Below, in pieces: positions 52,736 to 62,294 of a DNA stretch of 64,000 bases. Source of the DNA: Echinicola salinicaeni (GTDB taxonomy: Bacteria > Bacteroidota > Bacteroidia > Cytophagales > Cyclobacteriaceae); contig NZ_JACODZ010000003.1 of assembly GCF_014280965.1 (NCBI RefSeq), positions 434,001 through 498,000 of the forward strand, written 5' to 3'. The position numbers and the translations under genes are program-made. How positions within the stretch are numbered: the stretch's first letter is position 1; every line of letters begins with the position of its first letter. Below the pieces are notes generated by a model that saw nothing but the letters and a program-made list of their open reading frames with translations, was not told the origin of the DNA and made no database searches.

Positions 52736-53491
52736 ATGAAAGCACAAAAAAGGTATTTTCTGGAGGTGGCCTATAAGGGAACCCGTTATCACGGATGGCA
52801 GGTGCAGCCCAATGCTGTTACCGTTCAAGAGGAAATAGATAGGGCGCTTGCTACCATTTTGCGAAGAAAGATTGATACCATGGGCAGTGGTAGGACAGAT
52901 ACAGGGGTGCACGGTAAGCAGCAATATTTACATTTTGATAGTGAAGAGATTTTGGATAAGCGGACATTCCTGAAAAAAGTCAATGCTGTTTTGCCCAAGG
53001 ATATCAGCATTTATGACTTATTGGAAGTGAAGCCTGAAGCCCATGCGCGGTTTGATGCTGTCTGGAGAAGTTATGAATACTATATCTCTTTGCGAAAAAA
53101 TCCGTTTGAAGAAGAGTTGTCCTGGCAATGTTATTATTCACTGGACGTGGAGGCCATGAATGAGGCCGCTAAATTATTACTCAAGTATAGGGACTTTGAG
53201 TGCTTTAGCAAGGTCAAAACAGAGGTCAATCATTTTGAATGTGAAATAAAAACGGCTTATTGGGAACAAAAAGATCAGCATTTGATTTTCCATATAACGG
53301 CAAATCGTTTTTTGAGGGGGATGGTACGGGCAATAGTAGGTACTTTAGTGGAAGTAGGTACCGGAAAGATGGACAAAGAAGGGTTTAGGGCGATTTTAGA
53401 AAGTAAAAGTCGGGCAAAGGCCGGTGCAGCTGCTCCTGCCAGAGGTTTGTTTCTGAGTCGTGTGACTTATTCCGAAGAAATATTTATATAA
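52736..53491 (+). CDS. truA: tRNA pseudouridine synthase A
   Basis: 251 residues, matching TruA length. It isomerises uridines 38-40 of tRNA anticodon arms. YKGTRYHGWQVQPNAVTVQ at the start and catalytic Asp55 in GSGRTDTGVHG are seen, with FLRGMVRAIVGTLVEVG in the second domain. It precedes an ABC exporter by 16 bp. Confidence 0.95.
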   Translation: MKAQKRYFLEVAYKGTRYHGWQVQPNAVTVQEEIDRALATILRRKIDTMGSGRTDTGVHGKQQYLHFDSEEILDKRTFLKKVNAVLPKDISIYDLLEVKPEAHARFDAVWRSYEYYISLRKNPFEEELSWQCYYSLDVEAMNEAAKLLLKYRDFECFSKVKTEVNHFECEIKTAYWEQKDQHLIFHITANRFLRGMVRAIVGTLVEVGTGKMDKEGFRAILESKSRAKAGAAAPARGLFLSRVTYSEEIFI

Positions 53492-53507
53492 AAAATAGTA
53501 ATAGATT

Positions 53508-55280
53508 TTGAGTCTAGACAAGGAAAATGTAAGAAGCGGAGATATCATTGATACCCAGGTGCTCCGTAAGTTATATACGTTTGTATCGCCATATAGGGGG
53601 AGATTTTTCTTTTTGATCTTCTTGACCGTTGCATTGGCTGCTTTGGCACCGACCAGGCCTCTTTTTATTCAAAAAGCCATAGATGACTATGTGGCATATG
53701 GTGATAAAGAAGGCTTAATATTTATCATTGTGATTTTGGTAGGCTTGTTGGTCTTGCAGGCGGTGGTGCAATTTGCCCATACCTATCTTTCAGGATGGCT
53801 GGGCCAGGTGATTATCAAGGATATTAGGATTGGGCTTTATAAGCATTTGTTAAAAATGCGTTTGAAGTTTTTTGACAATACTCCTATTGGTCGACTGGTG
53901 ACCAGAAATATTTCTGATATAGAAACACTTTCCAATGTGTTTAGTGAAGGCCTTGCGGCCATAATCGGTGACCTCTTGCAGTTATTTACTATTCTTGGTG
54001 TAATGTTCTGGTTAGACTGGAAGTTGACCCTGGTAAGTTTAAGTACTTTGCCCTTGCTGATCATATCTACCTATGTGTTTAAGGAAAAGGTGAAGGTGGC
54101 TTTTAATGAAGTGAGAAATGCTGTTTCCAATCTGAATTCATTTCTTCAGGAACATATTACGGGAATGAATATAGTGCAGATTTTCAACCGTGAGAATGAA
54201 GAATACAGGAAGTTTAAGGAAATCAATACAGAGCACAAAAAGGCCCATGTTAAATCGGTATTGTATTATGCCATTTATTATCCAGTAGCTGAGATTATCC
54301 AGGCAGTGGGAATAGGTTTGGTCGTTTGGTATGGGGCTACCGGTGTTTTCGGCTTGGATCTTAAGGTGGGGGTGTTGATTTCATTTATCATGTTCCTGCA
54401 ATTGTTTTTTAGACCTATTAGAATGCTGGCCGATCGATTTAATACCTTACAGATGGGGGTAGTGAGCGCCTCGAGGATCTTTAAGTTATTGGAAAGTGAT
54501 GAGCATATTCCAAATGAAGGGAAGTTGGTTCCAGAAAAGATCAAGGGCAATATTGAATTGGACAAGGTCTGGTTTGCCTATAATGATGAGGAGTGGGTGC
54601 TTAAGGATATCAACTTTAAGGTAAAACATGGTGAGACCGTTGCCCTTGTTGGAGCCACGGGTGCGGGTAAATCCTCCATAATTAATCTGATCAGTCGTTT
54701 TTATGATATCAATAAAGGAAATATTAAAGTCGACGGGACAGATATTAAAGCATTTGAATTGGGAGTGCTAAGAAAGCATATAGGCGTGGTATTGCAGGAT
54801 GTATTCCTGTTTTCTGATACCATTTACTATAATATCACTTTGGGCAATGAGGATATTACCCGGGAACAAGTCATGGAGGCTGCTGAGTTGGTTGGGGCCC
54901 GAAAATTTATTGAGCGTTTACCTGGGGGCTTGGATTATAATGTCATGGAACGTGGTGCTACCCTTTCTGTAGGGCAAAGGCAATTGATCTCATTTGTTCG
55001 TGCCATGGTATACAATCCTGAGATCATTATTTTGGATGAAGCCACCTCATCTGTGGATACAGAAACCGAAGAACTAATCCAAAATGCGATAGATAAGATG
55101 ATGAAAGGTAGGACCTCCATCGTTATAGCCCATAGACTTTCGACCATCCAAAAGGCAAATAATATCATTGTGTTGCATAAGGGGGAAATCAAAGAAATGG
55201 GTACCCACGAGTCACTGCTTGAAAAAGAGGGGTACTATGCCCAGTTACATCAGATGCAATTAAAATCCATGGTGAGCTAA
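53508..55280 (+). CDS. ABC exporter, MsbA/MdlB-like
   Basis: 590 residues from a TTG start, chosen because no ATG upstream is in frame before truA's stop. TM domain at 30-310; ATPase with Walker A GATGAGKSS, a degenerate signature LSVGQRQLIS instead of LSGGQ, Walker B IIILDEATSSVD and IAHRLSTI. The signature Gly-to-Val change is common in MdlB-type heterodimeric exporters, so it may pair with another half-transporter. Substrate unknown. Confidence 0.9.
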   Translation: MSLDKENVRSGDIIDTQVLRKLYTFVSPYRGRFFFLIFLTVALAALAPTRPLFIQKAIDDYVAYGDKEGLIFIIVILVGLLVLQAVVQFAHTYLSGWLGQVIIKDIRIGLYKHLLKMRLKFFDNTPIGRLVTRNISDIETLSNVFSEGLAAIIGDLLQLFTILGVMFWLDWKLTLVSLSTLPLLIISTYVFKEKVKVAFNEVRNAVSNLNSFLQEHITGMNIVQIFNRENEEYRKFKEINTEHKKAHVKSVLYYAIYYPVAEIIQAVGIGLVVWYGATGVFGLDLKVGVLISFIMFLQLFFRPIRMLADRFNTLQMGVVSASRIFKLLESDEHIPNEGKLVPEKIKGNIELDKVWFAYNDEEWVLKDINFKVKHGETVALVGATGAGKSSIINLISRFYDINKGNIKVDGTDIKAFELGVLRKHIGVVLQDVFLFSDTIYYNITLGNEDITREQVMEAAELVGARKFIERLPGGLDYNVMERGATLSVGQRQLISFVRAMVYNPEIIILDEATSSVDTETEELIQNAIDKMMKGRTSIVIAHRLSTIQKANNIIVLHKGEIKEMGTHESLLEKEGYYAQLHQMQLKSMVS

Positions 55281-55360
55281 AATATGGAGGCCTATTGATC
55301 AGTTATTGCTTAATAGGGATTAATTTTGCACCGTTTGAATTAAAATACACTTACACTATT

Positions 55361-55942
55361 ATGAAAAGATTATTGCTATTGTTCATCTTTAGCTTGCCTG
55401 TCATGGCCTTTGCTCAAGAACAATCTATCGGTTTGAGGTTGGGAGAGCCTTTAAGTATTACTTACAAAACTTTTATTGAAGAAAAAATTTCCCTGGAAGC
55501 GATGATTGGTAGGGGAAGTTCCAATAGTTCATCCTATTACAGAAGGGTATTTGATAATAACAAGCCTGCTCCAGGATCATTTTATGTTAACCACAGCTCA
55601 GGAGGAGGCCTTTCCTTAAATGGCCGTGTGGCCTATCATGAGGATGTTACTTCAGAGTTTGATATAACTGAAGGCAAACTATTGGCTTATGGTGGTGCTG
55701 GACTCCAACTGAGAAGCATGTCTGTTGAATATGCTTATTATGAAACACCAGACGCCAGTATCCTTAGGTATGAAAATAGAAATAATGTGGATTTTGGTCC
55801 TGAAGTGTTTGGTGGAGGAGAATATTATTTAGAAGAATTGCCGATTACCGTATTTGCTGAAATAGGTTTGATGATGGAAATTGTAGACAGGCCTGGTCAT
55901 ATCAAGTTGCAGGGCGGTTTGGGTGTCAGGTACCTTTTTTAG
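55361..55942 (+). CDS. Secreted outer-membrane protein, barrel-like
   Basis: 193 residues from ATG 55361; a frame from 55295 adds 22 residues before the signal peptide and is not used. The signal peptide ends MAFAQ. Strands such as IGLRLGEPLSITYKTF, ISLEAMIGRGSS, LLAYGGAGLQLRSM and ITVFAEIGLMMEI lead to LQGGLGVRYLF at the end. Outer-membrane barrel likely. Function unknown. Confidence 0.68.
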   Translation: MKRLLLLFIFSLPVMAFAQEQSIGLRLGEPLSITYKTFIEEKISLEAMIGRGSSNSSSYYRRVFDNNKPAPGSFYVNHSSGGGLSLNGRVAYHEDVTSEFDITEGKLLAYGGAGLQLRSMSVEYAYYETPDASILRYENRNNVDFGPEVFGGGEYYLEELPITVFAEIGLMMEIVDRPGHIKLQGGLGVRYLF

Positions 55943-56017
55943 GAGTAAAGATTAGAAGAGAAAAGAATAAAGTTTAAGTCCCTGCGATTGGTGACCTTAT
56001 AAATTAATGATTCAATT

Positions 56018-56536
56018 ATGAAAAAGGCGGCGATTATCGTGGCGATAGTAGGTTTGCTTGGGCTTGGAGCCTTTGCCTATCTGGGTGGTTTTGAGGCAAT
56101 ACCGATAGAGAGCAAATCATTGGGTGAATTCAAATTATATGGTTTGACCTATAGGGGAACCCCGCAAGATGAAGGCCTCAAGAAAACTTTTGAGCAAGTA
56201 GAAAGCCTCAAGGAAGCTAATCCCGAGGCGGTAATGCATACCATTTATTATGTAGAGCCAGCAGGGAAATTGGATACCATGAAAGTGTTTGTGGGCTTAG
56301 ATCGCTTGGATGATCAGCTTGGAAAGGATTGGGAGGAAAAAACTATTCAAGCAGCACAAGCATTAGTTGCAGACCTTAAGGTGAATAAACTGGTGATGCC
56401 AAGACCCGAGACGGTCAAGGATGAGTTGAGGGGATTTGCCGCTGATAATGGATGGGAGCTTCAAGGCCTGTTTATTGATAGGCTATTAACAGAAGATCAT
56501 GTCCAGGTAATAGCCCCATTAAGAAAAGCTGACTAA
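56018..56536 (+). CDS. Membrane-anchored GyrI-like domain protein
   Basis: 172 residues. One N-terminal TM helix (residues 4-24), then a domain resembling GyrI-like small-molecule-binding folds: FKLYGLTYRGTPQDEGLKKT, AVMHTIYYVEPAGKLDTMKV, FVGLDRLDD. It appears tethered to the inner membrane with the domain outside. Ligand unknown. Confidence 0.55.
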   Translation: MKKAAIIVAIVGLLGLGAFAYLGGFEAIPIESKSLGEFKLYGLTYRGTPQDEGLKKTFEQVESLKEANPEAVMHTIYYVEPAGKLDTMKVFVGLDRLDDQLGKDWEEKTIQAAQALVADLKVNKLVMPRPETVKDELRGFAADNGWELQGLFIDRLLTEDHVQVIAPLRKAD

Positions 56537-56661
56537 AGAATACAATAAAACTGGTACGGTTTTAGTTATTGTTAAAATGTTGGGGCATTTTGGATATTTG
56601 GAAAATTATCCTTCCTTTGGGTCCTGATAGGAATTGATTAGAAGTGTAAACTATCTCAACT

Positions 56662-57174
56662 ATGAAAAGATTATTGTTAGTATTGTTTGTAGCTTCAGCC
56701 ATGATTTTTCAAGGCTGTGAAGGGCCAGAAGGACCTCAAGGACCTCCGGGTGTGGATGGAGGATTGATTGTTGGAGAGGCATTTGAGATGACGATTGATT
56801 TCAATGACGAGAATGCTTTTGCTGAATTATTTGAATTTACAGAGCCTTTAGTGGATGGTGATGCATTGCTGATTTATATGGAAGAGGCTTCTCCAGTTTA
56901 TGAAGATAGTTTTGCCTGGAGATTGCTTCCTCAGACTTTCTATTTCAATGAGGGGATTTTAGTGTATAACTTTGATTATACCCCGGTTGATTTCAGCGTC
57001 TTTATGGATGGAGCAATTGATTTCACACAGTTGGATCCTTACTGGACAGATGGTTTGACCTTTAGAGGAGTGATCATTCCTGCTGATTTGGTAGATGCTA
57101 GAATGGATTTCTCGGATTTTGAGGCGACAATGAAGCACTTTGGGATTACCGAAGAAGACTTTCAAAAGAAATAA
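56662..57174 (+). CDS. Lipoprotein with collagen-like Gly-X-Y start
   Basis: 170 residues. Lipobox FQGC with Cys19, followed directly by EGPEGPQGPPGVDG, four to five collagen-like triplets that may extend the protein away from the lipid anchor or trimerise it. The rest is acidic and beta-rich with no recognised motif (MTIDFNDENAFAELFEFTEP, FSDFEATMKHFGITEEDF). A terminator follows at 57194. Confidence 0.75.
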   Translation: MKRLLLVLFVASAMIFQGCEGPEGPQGPPGVDGGLIVGEAFEMTIDFNDENAFAELFEFTEPLVDGDALLIYMEEASPVYEDSFAWRLLPQTFYFNEGILVYNFDYTPVDFSVFMDGAIDFTQLDPYWTDGLTFRGVIIPADLVDARMDFSDFEATMKHFGITEEDFQKK

Positions 57175-57193
57175 TATCAAATAAAGGAACCTT

Positions 57194-57229
57194 AAAGCCG
57201 TTGAGATAAAGATCTTAACGGCTTTTTTT
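57194..57229 (+). terminator. Intrinsic terminator before hemE
   Basis: AAGCCGTTGAGAT...ATCTTAACGGCTT hairpin (one G-T pair) followed by a T-run. Confidence 0.85.
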
Positions 57230-57282
57230 ATTTCTGTCCATCCAATTGCCAAAAAGGGTTCGTATTATTTCTTTTCATCAAC

Positions 57283-57290
57283 TATCTTTG
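57283..57290 (+). promoter_or_regulatory. -7 promoter element directly before hemE
   Basis: TATCTTTG, then TGCC, then ATG at 57295. Transcription would start at or next to the start codon, giving a leaderless mRNA. The -33 element is not clear. Confidence 0.55.
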
Positions 57291-57294
57291 TGCC

Positions 57295-58344
57295 ATGCAA
57301 TTTAAAAATGACTTGTTATTAAGGGCTGCCCGCGGGGAGCAAGTAGAAAGAACGCCAGTTTGGTTGATGAGGCAGGCTGGGAGGATTTTGCCGGAATACC
57401 GTGAAGTGAGAAGTAGTGTAAGTGGCTTTATTGAATTAGCTCAGACACCAGATTTGGCTGCTGAAGTGACCATTCAGCCTGTGGATTTGCTAGGGGTGGA
57501 TGCGGCCATTATTTTTTCGGACATTTTGGTGATCCCAGAAGCAATGGGCTTGCCTTATGAGATGATTGAAAAACGCGGTCCTAAATTCCCTGATACGGTT
57601 TCTTCTGCTGCTGATTTGAAAAAGCTTCGGATTGCAGATGGTGTGGATGACCTTAGTTATGTTATAGAAGCGATTAAGATCACCAAGAAGGCCTTGAATG
57701 GTCGAGTGCCATTGATTGGATTTGCAGGTGCGCCGTGGACGATTTTCGCTTATATGGTAGAAGGTTCGGGCAGTAAGACTTTTTCTAAGTCTAGGGCCAT
57801 GCTCTATCAAGATCCAGATTTGGCTGAAACGCTTTTGGATATGATCACCAAGTCGACCATCAATTATCTTAAGGCGCAGATTGCTGCCGGTGCTGATATA
57901 GTTCAAGTATTTGATAGCTGGGCAGGGATCCTTCCTCCAGATCATTATCAGAAATATTCCTTGAAATATATTTCGGCCATATGTGATGCCATTACCGAGG
58001 TTCCTGTGACAGTATTTGCAAAGGGTGCTTTCTTTGCTCGTGAAGAAATGGCCAAGTTGAACTGTGAGACTATCGGACTCGATTGGAATATGGGGATTGA
58101 AGAGTCAAGGAGATTAATTGGTCCAGGTAAAACACTACAGGGTAATTTAGATCCTGCTGCACTATATGGTTCGGCTGATGAAGTAGAGGCGGCCACCAAG
58201 AGGATGTTGGACCAGTTTGGGACAGGAAGGCATATTGCCAATTTGGGCCATGGTGTTTATCCAGATATAGACCCTGAGAAAGTTAAGGTGTTCATCAACA
58301 CCGTGAAGGAATACAGTACCCAAATGAGAGCAGAAAAGGTCTAA
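57295..58344 (+). CDS. hemE: Uroporphyrinogen decarboxylase
   Basis: 349 residues. It removes four carboxyl groups from uroporphyrinogen III in haem synthesis. Family signatures [62 protein letters not shown] and [11 protein letters not shown] are all present. It stands alone between two terminators with its own promoter at 57283. hemC is 19 kb away in a different cluster. Confidence 0.96.
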   Translation: MQFKNDLLLRAARGEQVERTPVWLMRQAGRILPEYREVRSSVSGFIELAQTPDLAAEVTIQPVDLLGVDAAIIFSDILVIPEAMGLPYEMIEKRGPKFPDTVSSAADLKKLRIADGVDDLSYVIEAIKITKKALNGRVPLIGFAGAPWTIFAYMVEGSGSKTFSKSRAMLYQDPDLAETLLDMITKSTINYLKAQIAAGADIVQVFDSWAGILPPDHYQKYSLKYISAICDAITEVPVTVFAKGAFFAREEMAKLNCETIGLDWNMGIEESRRLIGPGKTLQGNLDPAALYGSADEVEAATKRMLDQFGTGRHIANLGHGVYPDIDPEKVKVFINTVKEYSTQMRAEKV

Positions 58345-58368
58345 GAAATTTAGAAAAACATAATATTT

Positions 58369-58400
58369 AAAGCCTTCGCCTGTTTGGTGGAGGCTTTTTT
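58369..58400 (+). terminator. Terminator of hemE
   Basis: AAAGCCTTCGCC-TGTTT-GGTGGAGGCTTT hairpin with two G-T pairs plus a T-run, which ends at the stop codon of the convergent gene. Confidence 0.8.
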
Positions 58401-59193
58401 ATTTGACAATTAGCTCATCGCCCACCTTGACTGTTCCGTTTTTTAAGGAAATAAGGTTTTGTCCAAACAGTACCTTATTGTTTTTGCGCCTATAGGCAGA
58501 TAAGGTCTTTAGCGGTTCTTTCCCTTTAAGGCCAGTGTTTTGATCTACAGTGGTCAATACGCATCTGGCGCATGGTTTCGTGATCTTAAAACTACAATCT
58601 CCAATTTGAATATTCGACCAATCATCTTCTTGGAAAGCTTTACCGCCGCTGAATACCAGGTTAGGCCTGAACCGTTCCATAGGAACAGGATTTTCCAATC
58701 TTGAGTTTAGGTCATCTAAGGAACCTTGTCCGATTAAAAGATAAGGCATTGCATCTGCAAAGCTGACAGTTTCATTGTCGACCGAATATTTTTCTTCTAT
58801 TGGCCGAAAGCTGTCCTCAGGCATAAAGATAAGTTGGCAGTTAATATTTAAGACCTCAGAAAACCATTGGTTGGCCTTTGTGCTGACAATTTGGCCCAAA
58901 AGGCTATCGCCCCAGACCTGAACTTGGATAAAATCGTCTGTTTCTGGAGTAAAAGGGATGTTAATGTATTGGTCTTGTTTGGTCTTATGAAAAACCTTTA
59001 ATCCATTTTCTTGTAAATCGACTTGTAATAAAGCCATGTGGTGCAGGCTACGTTGGCTGAGAAAAGTGCCCTGTTCATCTACCAACATCCATCTACGATC
59101 CCATTTAAAGCCTTTGGTTAGGACTTCGGATTCCTGTAATCTAATTCCTCCCAATGACTTAATGGGGTAAATATAAATGTCTTGGATCTTCAT
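58399..59193 (-). CDS. MOSC-domain protein with N-terminal beta-barrel
   Basis: 264 residues. MOSC_N (IKSLGGIRLQESEVLTKGFK, WDRRWMLVDEQGTFLSQR) followed by a MOSC domain with RFRPNLVFSGGKAFQEDDW and the conserved KPCARCVLTTVDQNTG. MOSC proteins handle molybdenum-bound or sulfur-transfer chemistry. Possibly a molybdopterin or pyridoxal-linked role. No molybdenum genes are adjacent. Confidence 0.88.
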   Translation of the reverse strand: MKIQDIYIYPIKSLGGIRLQESEVLTKGFKWDRRWMLVDEQGTFLSQRSLHHMALLQVDLQENGLKVFHKTKQDQYINIPFTPETDDFIQVQVWGDSLLGQIVSTKANQWFSEVLNINCQLIFMPEDSFRPIEEKYSVDNETVSFADAMPYLLIGQGSLDDLNSRLENPVPMERFRPNLVFSGGKAFQEDDWSNIQIGDCSFKITKPCARCVLTTVDQNTGLKGKEPLKTLSAYRRKNNKVLFGQNLISLKNGTVKVGDELIVK

Positions 59194-59225
59194 AAGTGGC
59201 TTTTGCCAACTAAGTTAGATGATAA

Positions 59226-59465
59226 TCAGAAAAAACAGTAAAATAAATGTCCTATTTGTTTTTCCTTTCTTGGGGAAATGGAAGGGTGAAATATTTGTTC
59301 CAAGGGTTGTTTTAATTTATCTATTGAAGGAATAGAGTCGGTTTGGCTCAAATTGCTGGGTGTTTCGGATTCCTTTTCACTATCAGATAGGATCAAGGAT
59401 ACTATCAAGCCTATTAAAAAGACAATTGCCCATCTTATCCGTTCTCTATTTTTCGAAGTTTCCAT
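59226..59465 (-). CDS. Small membrane protein, uncertain
   Basis: 79 residues with a TM helix (around IRWAIVFLIGLIVSLIL) and a Ser/Pro-rich tail. It starts 32 bp from the MOSC gene on the same strand. There is no family I recognise; its length and AT-rich tail make it uncertain. Confidence 0.35.
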   Translation of the reverse strand: METSKNRERIRWAIVFLIGLIVSLILSDSEKESETPSNLSQTDSIPSIDKLKQPLEQIFHPSISPRKEKQIGHLFYCFF

Positions 59466-59763
59466 CGGTCAAGTTTTTATTAAGGAGATAGTATATCATT
59501 TGTCAAGTTTTAAAAGTGTCAATGATATTGATTCGTGCTCTTTTCTAAAGCTTTCACTTTATAGATGCCAATAAGTATCAAATGGTTGCACCAAGTACCT
59601 TAATAAAACAGAAAAATAATAATAAATGTGACTAACAGGGGAATTTAAGTGATGGATATTGGTTTATAATTCTGTCTAGAAAAAGTAGGGTTGACAAAAT
59701 AACATTCCAATGTCTCCTGTTCATGGGTGGCTTGACAGATTTTTATACCGAAATCTAAGTTGT
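59466..59763. other. Intergenic region upstream of dnaK
   Basis: AT-rich. It contains several TTGACA/TGACA words (59691, 59733 region) that may be additional sites related to those nearer dnaK. No gene is seen. Confidence 0.45.
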
Positions 59764-59789
59764 TTGTCATGTTTGCTGACAATCTGACA
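59764..59789 (+). promoter_or_regulatory. TTGTCA/TGACA motif cluster upstream of dnaK
   Basis: TTGTCA (59764-59769) and TGACAA (59777-59782) form an inverted repeat with a 7-nt spacer, and TGACA recurs at 59785-59789. The location, 20-50 bp upstream of the sigma-54-like box, fits an activator site. Confidence 0.4.
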
Positions 59790-59810
59790 CAGAAAATTAA
59801 GAATTAGCGC

Positions 59811-59828
59811 TTGGCACATGACTTGTTA
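59811..59828 (+). promoter_or_regulatory. Sigma-54-like promoter of dnaK
   Basis: TTGGCACATGACTTGTTA. TGGCAC matches the -24 element and TTGT approximates TTGC at -12 with the correct spacing; C at -12 is replaced by T. Confidence 0.5.
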
Positions 59829-59882
59829 AATATGTTTTCGAGTAATCATATAGAAAACAGCAATAAAGAAATATAAAAAGTT

Positions 59883-61814
59883 ATGGGAAAAATTATCGGT
59901 ATAGACTTGGGAACCACTAACTCTTGCGTTGCCGTAATGGAAGGTAACGAACCAGTGGTAATCCAGAACAGTGAGGGAAGAAGAACAACCCCTTCTATTG
60001 TTGCATTTTTGGACAATGGAAACGGAGAAAGAAAAGTGGGAGATCCCGCCAAGAGGCAGGCTATCACCAACCCAGCAAACACCATTTCTTCAGTGAAAAG
60101 GTTTATGGGTAAAAAATTCTCTGAGGTTTCTGATGAGAAAAAGCATGCTTCATATAAAGTAGAAAAAGGTTCTAATGATACTGTAGCTATAAAAATTGGA
60201 GACAGATCTTATACTCCTCAAGAGCTTTCAGCTATGATTCTTCAAAAAATGAAGTCTACCGCTGAGGATTTCTTGGGACAGGAAGTAACTGAAGCAGTAA
60301 TTACTGTTCCGGCTTACTTTAACGATGCTGAGCGTCATGCCACAAAAGAAGCTGGCCAGATTGCAGGTTTGGATGTGAAAAGAATCATCAATGAGCCTAC
60401 TGCAGCTGCCCTAGCCTATGGTATGGACAAGAAAGACAGAGATATGAAAATCGCTGTGTATGACCTTGGTGGTGGTACCTTTGATATCTCTATTCTTGAG
60501 CTTGGAGATGGTGTGTTTGAAGTAAAATCTACCAACGGTGATGTTCACTTGGGTGGGGATGACTTTGACCAAGTAATCATCAACTGGTTAGCGGATGAAT
60601 TCAAAGCTGAGGAAGACATTGACTTGAAGCAAGACCCAATGGCCCTTCAAAGATTGAAGGAAGCTGCTGAGAAAGCTAAGATTGAACTTTCAAGTTCTTC
60701 ATCTACAGAAATCAACCTGCCATATATCACAGCTACGCAAACTGGTCCTAAGCACTTGGTAAGGAATCTTTCTAGATCTAAGTTTGAGCAATTATCTGAA
60801 GACTTGGTGAAAAGATCTATGGAGCCTTGTAAGAAGGCCTTGTCAGATGCAGGAATGTCTGCTTCTGAAATTGACGAAGTGATCTTGGTAGGTGGTTCTA
60901 CAAGAATCCCTAAAATTCAGGAAGAAGTAGAGAAGTTCTTCGGTAAAAAGCCATCTAAAGGCGTTAACCCTGATGAGGTAGTGGCGATTGGTGCTGCCAT
61001 CCAAGGTGGTGTATTGACCGGTGAAGTGAAAGATGTATTGTTACTTGATGTGACTCCGCTTTCTTTGGGTATCGAGACAATGGGTGGTGTATTCACCAAA
61101 TTGATCGAAGCCAACACTACCATTCCATCTAAGAAGTCTGAGACCTTCTCAACTGCTGCTGACAATCAACCTGCAGTAGATATCCATGTGCTTCAAGGTG
61201 AAAGACCTTTGGCAAAGGATAACAGAAGTATCGGTAGGTTCCAGTTGAGCGATATTCCGCCAGCGCCAAGAGGAGTGCCTCAAATCGAAGTAACTTTCGA
61301 TATTGATGCGAATGGTATCCTTCATGTGTCTGCCAAAGACAAAGGAACTGGTAAAGAGCAGAAAATTAAGATTGAAGCTTCTTCCGGTCTTTCTGATGAG
61401 GAAATCGAAAGAATGAAAAAAGAAGCTGAGGCCAATGCAGCTTCTGATAAAGAGGAAAAAGAAAAAATTGAAAAGCTTAACCAAGCTGACAGTTTGATCT
61501 TCCAGACTGAAAAGCAATTGAAGGAGTTTGGAGATAAGCTTTCCGATGGAAACAAAACCAATATTAATGGTGCTTTGGAGAAATTGAAAACAGCTCACCA
61601 AGCTCAGGATTTGGAAGCGATCACTCCAGCTATTGAAGAGTTAAATAAAGCTTGGGAAGCAGCTTCTACAGAAATGTACAATGCTACTCAAGGAGCAGGT
61701 GCTGAAGGTGCTGCTGGAGCAGGTGCCGGAGCTAGTGCAGACGGTGGTGCGGAAGCAGGAGACAGTGTTTCTGATGTAGATTATGAAGAAGTAAACGAAG
61801 AAGACAAGAAATAA
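59883..61814 (+). CDS. dnaK: Hsp70 chaperone DnaK
   Basis: 643 residues. Folding chaperone using ATP cycles with DnaJ and Grp[17 protein letters not shown] at the start, [44 protein letters not shown] and the Gly/Ala-rich linker before the conserved acidic tail [12 protein letters not shown] is 55 bp after the predicted promoter. dnaJ and grpE are not adjacent. Followed by a terminator and a GroES-like gene. Confidence 0.98.
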   Translation: MGKIIGIDLGTTNSCVAVMEGNEPVVIQNSEGRRTTPSIVAFLDNGNGERKVGDPAKRQAITNPANTISSVKRFMGKKFSEVSDEKKHASYKVEKGSNDTVAIKIGDRSYTPQELSAMILQKMKSTAEDFLGQEVTEAVITVPAYFNDAERHATKEAGQIAGLDVKRIINEPTAAALAYGMDKKDRDMKIAVYDLGGGTFDISILELGDGVFEVKSTNGDVHLGGDDFDQVIINWLADEFKAEEDIDLKQDPMALQRLKEAAEKAKIELSSSSSTEINLPYITATQTGPKHLVRNLSRSKFEQLSEDLVKRSMEPCKKALSDAGMSASEIDEVILVGGSTRIPKIQEEVEKFFGKKPSKGVNPDEVVAIGAAIQGGVLTGEVKDVLLLDVTPLSLGIETMGGVFTKLIEANTTIPSKKSETFSTAADNQPAVDIHVLQGERPLAKDNRSIGRFQLSDIPPAPRGVPQIEVTFDIDANGILHVSAKDKGTGKEQKIKIEASSGLSDEEIERMKKEAEANAASDKEEKEKIEKLNQADSLIFQTEKQLKEFGDKLSDGNKTNINGALEKLKTAHQAQDLEAITPAIEELNKAWEAASTEMYNATQGAGAEGAAGAGAGASADGGAEAGDSVSDVDYEEVNEEDKK

Positions 61815-61840
61815 TTTTCTTCGGGATCAAGTATAAAGAA

Positions 61841-61874
61841 AAGCATCTCGATTTTTTTTCGAGGTGCTTTTTGT
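61841..61874 (+). terminator. Terminator of dnaK
   Basis: AAGCATCTCG...CGAGGTGCTT hairpin (one G-T pair) with T-run. Confidence 0.82.
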
Positions 61875-61906
61875 TTTTAAAAGTAATTGACAAAAGCTTA
61901 GGAGTT

Positions 61907-62281
61907 ATGCGCATAACTGAAGATAATAAGTTGAAAAAACTGGTAGTTGTGGGAGATCGAGTGCTGATCAAGCTCAAAAAGGCCGGGGAAAAAACTTCTA
62001 GTGGGCTTTATTTGCCACCAGGTGTAAAAGAAAAGGAACAGGTACAGCAAGGTTATATTATCAAGACCGGTCCTGGTTATCCTATTCCAATGCATGTAGA
62101 GGAGGATGAGCCTTGGAAGGAAAAAGAGGAGAATATTCGATATATTCCTTTGCAGGCGAAAGAAGGTGATTTGGCTATTTTTTTATTGAATGGCGCGCAT
62201 GAGGTGATTTATGAGGAAGAGAAGTTTTATATCGTATCCCAAAATGCTATACTGATGTTGGAAAGAGAAGAGGAGCTTTAA
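61907..62281 (+). CDS. GroES-like (chaperonin 10 family) protein
   Basis: 124 residues from ATG 61907; an earlier start at 61871 falls in the terminator and is not used. VVVGDRVLIKLKKAGEKTSS, GLYLPPGVKEKEQVQQG (mobile loop position), then an acidic/aromatic insert PMHVEEDEPWKEKEENIRYI and YIVSQNAILMLE at the end. Canonical GroES is about 95 residues. There is no groEL next to it, so it is a stand-alone paralog. Its partner is unknown. Confidence 0.78.
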   Translation: MRITEDNKLKKLVVVGDRVLIKLKKAGEKTSSGLYLPPGVKEKEQVQQGYIIKTGPGYPIPMHVEEDEPWKEKEENIRYIPLQAKEGDLAIFLLNGAHEVIYEEEKFYIVSQNAILMLEREEEL

Positions 62282-62294
62282 AAGCTCCTTTTTT
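62271..62294. terminator. Terminator of the GroES-like gene
   Basis: AGGAGCTT-TAA-AAGCTCCT hairpin followed by a T-run. It overlaps the 3' end of the gene and serves the convergent glpR-like gene as well. Confidence 0.8.
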
